From: Trichobilharzia szidati
Lineage: Eukaryota > Platyhelminthes > Trematoda > Strigeidida > Schistosomatidae
Reading direction: 5' to 3'
NCBI GenBank assembly: GCA_944472155.2
Contig: OX235271.1
Coordinates: 126,818,969-126,882,968, forward strand
Length of the DNA stretch: 64,000 nucleotides
The notes under the pieces were generated by a model that was given only the letters and a program-made list of their open reading frames with translations, did not search any database and had not been told where the DNA came from. The translations under genes and the position numbers were made by a program. Of this stretch, positions 58,501 to 64,000 are shown in pieces (position 1 is the stretch's first letter; the number at the start of each line of letters is the position of its first letter).

Positions 58501-61354
58501 AGTGGCGATAAATTAAGAGAATAAGTCAATCAGTTATAGCTCAAGTCTTTTGTCCAGTGATTGCCATTTGCAATTTAAGTTGGGCTTTTTTACAACCTTG
58601 GGTGATATGTCTAGTGTCACATACTGTGACGATGATAAAGTCTGGTAGGAGCGATTGCTATCAAGACTAGAGTAATGTACAACTCTTCCACATCATTTGA
58701 AATAGATACCAAGGAAGGAAATTGTTTAACTGCTTTTTGAATCAAGTCGCTAGAATTCCTTTGCAGTTTAAAAATGTCTTTACACATCCCTATAGGTCGG
58801 ACGGTAGATATATGACATTATGGGCGTAAAACTGGACAGTAAAACCTTTAAATACTTCGGACAACTTTAGCTATTTTACTTCATTTAAATAAATATCCTA
58901 AAAATGCTTTTCTATACAGAAACATATTTAAGTTCACAAGTTGTTTACACATAAAAATTGATCCTTCATTATGAAATCATTTAGAGGTGAATTAATTAGT
59001 AATCGTCTTACATCCAGTATCATCCAGAACCATTGTGTACACCTGGAGGTCAGAAATAGTGGTACTTAGTCCAGCAACTGTTAAGCATATGAAGAACAGT
59101 GTACACAGCACTCTACCGATCACTCCCAAACTCTCGAATAATACTGGAAACCTGTAAATATAAAATTGAAATAAATGTAAACTGTTAGCATTACGTATTT
59201 CCATACCAGTATGACACTGATAAATACAAGACGAAAAAATGCTTTTAATCCAATAAGTAACTTCCTACTAGTCTCCAGATTATCCGTTACATGCTTCATA
59301 TAGTCGTAAAAGCAGAAAGGAGTAGTACACAATTGAGTTTGTACCATAATCCAGTGAAACATATAGTTTGTTTACCCAAAAGCTAGATAGATCAATATTT
59401 TCCAGTAACAGATTAGCAAATAATCGAAGGCTTGCCCCCTTAACATCTTGATACATAGTATTTTGACCAACAGGTCTATAGACTGTTAGTTTAAGAATCA
59501 GAAAGAATAGTTTCCCTGGTTATCTTCAGTAAGCAAGTAGGTATGTGAGTTAGTCACTAGATTCGACATTCATTTAGGGCGCCATCAACCACTAGGATGC
59601 AAGTAAAACCAAATGACAAGCCCTTAAAAATGTGAAGTGCCATTCCTTTAACTTACTGCTCACCATCTTTCATCTTCCAAAATATTACTGACATTAGAGG
59701 TATGATGCAATCGTCCGTTATAGAGGTAAGGATGTCAACAAGCACTGGTCATTACAGTTGTGTAAAACTAGCAGGGGGTGATTCAAATGTTTTCGTAAAT
59801 GTTAACTGTTTAGCTCAAAATGACACAATTTATCCACTACCTTCTTGGTCTTCATGGACAGATTATTACTTTCTTCTTCCTATTTTTACATCAGTTCGAG
59901 AAAAGCAAAGACGAACATATTTGCGTGATAAAAAGGCCTCACATTTTTTTATTTTATGGCTTTTCCTGTATTAATGTACATTTTGTTTTTTAAAGAGAAA
60001 TCAGTCTAGCGGCGGGGAATGTCTTTTTCAATGTACCTCTGATTTTGGTTGATACTTTTTACCCTTTTTGTTGTAGGCAAATAAAATCTGGTTTCTCATC
60101 AGCTGTTACGAGCTTTAGTCTGAACTTTTCTTCTCTTCCATATTTCACTACATACTTCTCAGGATATACATTCTCCATTACTTTCTTTTCATTAATTATG
60201 AGTTCTTCATTATTTTTACTTTTAAGACAGAACGCCCTCATTCTGCTTTACAGCGTTTTGACCAAACTCCTCTGTTAACGACTGGGAAAAAACTACGGTA
60301 ATCTAACTACTGACCGTCCACATTTCATTTCTAAAGACTGCTTTTTAATGGTCCTATTATTCCTTCATCTTATGCTGAAATTTTGCTTTAATTACCGCTT
60401 GTTTTCACCCTTACCCTATCATTTTGAATGCTGCAACAAATTACGTATAAATAAACTGTAGTCGTCAGATTATTGACAATTTTGTATTCACACCTTTTGT
60501 TCTACGGTTATGCCCTTTGAGTTGACATAATTTTTAAAATATGCTATGTATTTTCGCATTTAAAATAACCTATGTCATTTTTCAGGCTGTCACCGACTGA
60601 AGAAAATTCATGTGGAAGGAAGCAACCTGAGGTCTTTCTTCTTGCAACTCTTTTTGTTCTCATTCATATCAGTGTTCAAAGTCATGTGTCATTACTTTAG
60701 TAATAGATGTATGTATTTTGCAGAAGTATTTACTGATGACATGAGATTTAATAACTTAGTTCGCTCATTTTATTACTAACCACAAAACCATTCAGTGAAA
60801 TACTTTTAATTTCAATCTGCTACACAGCGTCGGTGACACAGCGGTAGAATGCTCACCAACCACACAGGTGGTTCGGGGTTCATTCCACAACCGACGAATT
60901 CTTTTACCTCTCTAAACCAGTAATTAGACTGGTAAAGAGGGAGGGTCGAACATCCTGTAAAAGTAAACACCACTACTACCGAAACTTCAAAGCACTAGCT
61001 TGAAGCCCTTCATTCCACTGGGAACGTAAAAGAAATAAAAAAGAAACAGAGAAGGAAAGAAACCTAACTCATTCTTATGTTAAACGCAGTGCTCATAGTT
61101 AATTAAAAAATGACTAAATAATAATTCCAAGGGATTGCTTGATGTTTTTATTTACTATGGTGGTCATGAAAATATTAGACAGAAAAACATTGCACACTTG
61201 ATTGAAGCGAAAAACTTACCAAATAAATGTAAGACCTGTACTACCAGGTCCTGTTGACTGCATTAGTTTTACAATTCCTAGGCGTGTAATCGTGGGTGTA
61301 GTTTGAATCAAGGTGGAAAATACAGTAGAGAACACTGCAATGGAACTTATAAAG
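52390..61354 (-). CDS. Second SLC6/NSS symporter gene, 3' half (TM7-TM12)
   Basis: On the minus strand the exons are 61354-61220, 59151-59012, 56252-56161, 54990-54839, 52921-52804 and 52527-52390. Lengths 135, 140, 92, 152 and 118 and all phases equal exons 7-11 of the plus-strand transporter. Only the last exon differs in size (138 against 189). In TM10 I count 27 of 51 residues identical. TM8 has AGLSTT, so the sodium-2 positions are Ala, Ser and Thr. The encoded part is about 258 codons and ends DLDACVNLSDV plus TAA. No TM1-TM6 exon was recognised up to 64000, so the 5' half probably continues past the right edge. It converges on the plus-strand gene. Confidence 0.88.
52804..52921 (-). 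CDS. Minus-strand SLC6 exon (TM11)
   Basis: It reads ILVPCQGVILIIWWMYDMTA, then NDPHWYMLTYKSVTTLLIE, before GTAAGT. It is the counterpart of 44314-44431. Confidence 0.85.
53030..53215 (+). repeat. Type 1 SINE, diverged plus copy
   Basis: GAGAGGCCCAAACCAAGGAG is followed by AAACAGCTGTCAAGTGCTC and the family tail. Stem II and the core are decayed. Confidence 0.5.
53385..54185. mobile_element. Penelope-like element bounded by inverted ~130-bp ends
   Basis: 53385-53515 and 54055-54185 are inverted repeats containing CGAAAAGAGACTCTTCG and a following or preceding GAATTC palindrome. Between them, minus frame 54097-53792 encodes a Penelope C-terminus (ETLAIRIENPDLCTQKKLLH, then LLPW). It lies in the intron between the TM10 and TM11 exons of the minus-strand SLC6 gene. 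Confidence 0.7.
54085..54100. repeat. Short (AC)n tract
   Basis: An alternating AC run at the inner edge of the Penelope inverted repeat; the other arm has the matching GT run. Confidence 0.7.
54839..54990 (-). CDS. Minus-strand SLC6 exon (TM10)
   Basis: It reads DDVWGFGLLVSGILMASLVI, then KYGPMKYRRHIVNEFGIGD, ending at AAC|GTGAGT. The gate Asp and the G-P-x-x-Y-R-R loop are kept. It is the counterpart of 41631-41782. Confidence 0.88.
55200..55300 (+). repeat. Dispersed repeat, plus copy
   Basis: It matches the unit at 10925-11060 over GTCATCCAGTAAATAATACT and on through TTTCACTGTGTGATATATC. It lies in an intron of the minus-strand SLC6 gene. Confidence 0.6.
56161..56252 (-). CDS. Minus-strand SLC6 exon (TM9)
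   Basis: It reads NHKISVAVALTANISVGLLS followed by ALNIKVLTNQ, between GATAG| and CAA|GTAAGT. It is the counterpart of 41445-41536. Confidence 0.82.
56855..57500 (+). mobile_element. RTE LINE, 3' fragment
   Basis: It reads TTYLDSVVSATGGTDEGVRD, a C-terminal block with FRRRWK-like sequence, and a tail ending in AATAATAATAATA. Frames are broken. It is inserted antisense in an intron of the minus-strand SLC6 gene. Confidence 0.7.
57505..59005. other. Intron of minus-strand SLC6 gene, nothing recognised
   Basis: AT-rich intron between the RTE fragment and the TM8 exon. Confidence 0.45.
59012..59151 (-). CDS. Minus-strand SLC6 exon (TM8)
   Basis: It reads FPVLFESLGVIGRVLCTLFF followed by ICLTVAGLSTTIS and ends at GGAT|GTAAGA. 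It is the counterpart of 38605-38744. Confidence 0.88.
59155..60820. other. Intron of minus-strand SLC6 gene, nothing recognised
   Basis: Frames at 59702-59974 and 60045-60278 (plus) are open but show no family signature. Confidence 0.4.
60826..61045 (+). repeat. Type 2 SINE, full copy with tRNA-like head
   Basis: The head GCGTCGGTGACACAGCGGTA ... GGTTCGGGGTTC ... CCGACGA keeps tRNA-like ends. The body ACTGGTAAAGAGGGAGGG and CTACCGAAACTTCAAAGC lead to the tail TTCCACTGGGAACGTAAAAG plus A-rich sequence. Confidence 0.75.
61220..61354 (-). CDS. Minus-strand SLC6 exon (TM7, extracellular loop 4)
   Basis: Between TTTCAG| and TTTG|GTAAGT it reads FISSIAVFSTVFSTLIQTTP and on to STGPGSTGLTFIW. It is the counterpart of 37697-37831, with the same length and phases. 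Confidence 0.88.
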
Positions 61355-62279
61355 CTGAAATGATAACAGAGTATCAGTAATGATAGTTTTAGTGACATTT
61401 GAAAGTTATGAGACTCATAAGAGTTTGAATTCATCTCAAGAGAGTGATGAACTCACTGAAATAAATATCATAATGATATTTACAAAATTATTGTAATTAT
61501 AATAAAATTGAAATAAAATCAGTTACTTAACCCATTCCCCTCACACTTTTTTATGCAAACAGTTTGCTGAATGATGATTTCTTCATACCGGAACGTTATG
61601 CTGAGCGATTACACAAAGAAGCTGGATGTAAAACCTGTCATGGAGGAGAACTTGGTGCAGCCGGCCGTACTTCCAGACACACGGCAAGTACCTACTGATG
61701 CTTTCACATTGCACTACAAAACTCAGCTGTCCCATAAATTAAGTTTAAGGCTAACTGTGTTCCTAAAGTTTATCGTGCTGAAGTTTCTGTAGCAGGTTTG
61801 TTTACAGGGTGGGGTTGCTAGCCTCACGCCTGAGAAGGGGGGTTGTTACAGCAATTTATAATTTAGAGAGAAGCGACCTTGTGGGTTGCTCCCCTTAAAA
61901 ACCAGGAAAACAGGGAATAAACAAGCAGAAAAACACCAGCACAGGAAAATAATTCACAACAAGAAGGGTGTTCCTAAAGGAACAATCAACACCCAGTAAA
62001 ATACTGAAAATCTAACAGACAATTTCAAATTTGCGTTATTTTTAAGAGGAAAGATGATGAGCACCTTGCTGTATTATTGTGAAGATAAGTTCAAAGAGGT
62101 TACAGAAGAAAGTATCACACTGCCACTAGCGTTTTGTTATTGGAGAGCACTTGAAAAATCGAAGCACCTTCCTGGAAGGACTCATGAAGTAAACTGGGCG
62201 TTGATACAGAATGTGATGTAATGTCCAGAAGTAAAACATTCGGTGTTGAAGCAACGTCACGACTCGTTGTCAAAATATC

Positions 62280-62345
62280 ATATCAACTTGATATGGTTAT
62301 TAGCAATAAATTGTGCTCAAAATAAATTTTATCCATAATGAAAAA
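62280..62345 (+). repeat. Dispersed repeat fragment
   Basis: TATTAGCAATAAATTGTGCT joined to TTTTATCCATAATGA combines two ends seen in the longer copy at 15447-15660. Confidence 0.45.
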
Positions 62346-62376
62346 ATAGTCTGTTCCACACAGTAGCTGCAGCCTG

Positions 62377-62727
62377 TTGTGGTTGATAAAAGGGATTGTG
62401 CAGTTTACGGAAGTGGCCACATTGCCACCGGATGTTCGTCATTCTTGGCAGTTTCTGGGAATGAAATGTGGCCACAGGCTAAGGAGCCGTGGTTTTGCTT
62501 CTTTTGTTTCAGGTAACGCCACATGCAAATGTCATAGTGCGTGTAGTTCTCAAGCTGGCAGAGAGTTCCACTGCCGACCTCTGCATATATCAAAGAAGTC
62601 TCTGAGCGTTTCAAATCAACATCTGATGAAAAATGGTTATGGGTCTGATTTCAAAACCACCACTTACGCAACAAATGGCTGCAGTTCAAACGAAATAGAA
62701 GATAATTTTTATCAAAAAGCTATATAA
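62377..62727 (+). CDS. Uncertain 116-codon open frame
   Basis: This open frame ends at TAA in 62725-62727. Its second half is Cys/Ser-rich and starts just after TTGTTTCAG at about 62514, so it could be the last exon of an unseen plus-strand gene. It follows a dispersed repeat piece, and nothing links it to a family. Chance or old transposon sequence is equally likely. Confidence 0.2.
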   Translation: MWLIKGIVQFTEVATLPPDVRHSWQFLGMKCGHRLRSRGFASFVSGNATCKCHSACSSQAGREFHCRPLHISKKSLSVSNQHLMKNGYGSDFKTTTYATNGCSSNEIEDNFYQKAI

Positions 62728-62999
62728 TGGTCACATCAGTAAATGACTTTCACACCAAAATAAGGAAGTTGAGATAGAAGGGAAAGCCATCTGAAATTAT
62801 CCATTGAGTCCCATTCTGGCCAAAACAAATCGCAGATTGCCTCTAATAACTTTATTCGGATAACTACCTGTCAATAGGAGGCACTAACTTCAAACTTAAG
62901 AACAGATATTGTTTCACTTGGTGATCTCATACATTATGCTGACAGTCAACAGAAGTAGACTACTTTGCAGTAGGTCATTGGTAAGGAGGACCACTAACC

Positions 63000-63700
63000 A
63001 TACATCAGACCATCTACTTGTTTAACTGAGAAGTATTATATATGTTTAGCATTTTTGAAGAAAATTTAAAGTCTATATCATGTAACAATACCAATCTTGA
63101 AAAATTCCTGGCACCATAACCAGTCCTCTTTATAAACAGTCATTGAGGTATCTGATGACTTGGGGCTAAACGTTAATAAAAGTAAGTAGGTTTCCTTATC
63201 TTTATACAAGCTGATCTATGGAAGCAGACTTATCCCGACTGGCACCAGATTCACTGAGGAGTAAAGCTACTACACTGGCTAACAGCTGTTGCAACAATTT
63301 AAGTGGTAGAAATGAAGTTACGTTAGTATTCAGTACCCATCAACTATTCAGAACACTATTTGCAACACACAGATTCTACGAAAATTTGATGAAAACTATC
63401 CAAACAGAATGCTTAGGATAAATGATTACCCACTCCACAGAAATCATTGGAAAATGTAATAAACGATCTGGAGGACTCATTACCATAGGAGTATAAGACA
63501 AATATAATTGACAAAATCACCTCTAATGACTGCTCACAAAACTACTTTATCCAGTCGAGTCGCAAGGTGATCCAGAGGATTTAAGAACATCAGTTTGCAA
63601 TAAAAAGAAATTCTGTACTAATCTTGGTGTCATTCCATGTAGACAACTAAAATAGCAGCTTCGGACAACAGAATACTGCTAACTTACAAAATAGCTAGCT
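63000..63700 (+). mobile_element. Possible LINE remnant of another family
   Basis: A plus-strand stretch near 63150 reads SDDLGLNVNKSK, which resembles the thumb-side motif of LINE reverse transcriptases. The rest is too broken to place. Confidence 0.3.
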
Positions 63701-64000
63701 GTTTTTCAGAAACGTGGCATTCAAGATAAAATACAGTTAGCAAGCACACATGTATTGGTCTAATCAATGGATTGCCTTAAAAGAATAACAATTGCTCCTC
63801 GATCAACCAACCGAAAATCAATCGAATATATATGCAATAAAATAAGACGACAGTACATTGAAGCACCTGTTCCTCATTCGACCTGATCAGTACATATGAG
63901 AAGTTAAATGAGGATGACAGAATAACGTAGTGAGACCAATAATTTAATGAGGAATTGTAACTAGGGCGCACACAGAAACAAAAGAAATTTCATTTTACCC

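Noticed and set aside
61440..62270. TM6 exon of the minus-strand SLC6 gene
   Set aside because: I looked for an LWIAAAGQ-like stretch with proper borders and found none; it probably lies beyond the window.

Overview
The window is AT-rich animal DNA with long introns and dense retrotransposon debris. The repeat set points to a blood fluke (Schistosoma or a close schistosomatid): RTE-type LINEs, Penelope-like elements with GIY-YIG ends, tRNA-headed SINEs and two decayed Sm-alpha-type hammerhead copies. I cannot fix the species.

Genes, left to right. (1) 2296-18376, plus strand: a spliced gene of unknown function whose exons chain in frame to a stop; its first two exons are less certain. (2) 15918-16101, minus strand: one intact SLC6-type exon (transmembrane helix 2) lying alone inside the last intron of gene 1. 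(3) 22970-45422, plus strand: a complete 12-exon sodium symporter of the SLC6/NSS family, 576 residues, with all twelve membrane helices. (4) 61354-52390, minus strand: the last six exons (helices 7-12) of a paralogous SLC6 gene. Five of these six exons have the same length and phase as their counterparts in gene 3, and the rest of the gene should lie beyond the right edge. Genes 3 and 4 are tail to tail, about 7 kb apart, so this looks like a local cluster of duplicated transporters. The proteins have a short extracellular loop 2, a prokaryote-like helix 8 and, in gene 3, an Asp in helix 6 at the chloride-site position, which suggests chloride-independent transport.

Between and inside the genes are at least eight RTE LINE copies, one of them interrupted by a young 852-bp LTR element with PBS, polypurine tract and a 4-bp target duplication. 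There are also at least seven Penelope-like insertions, several as inverted pairs, and three tRNA-headed SINE types. One SINE type carries a compact hammerhead ribozyme fold with a 6-bp stem I and a palindromic stem III. Another joins a tRNA head to sequences shared with both ends of the RTE LINE. No CRISPR array, rRNA gene or intact functional tRNA gene was seen.
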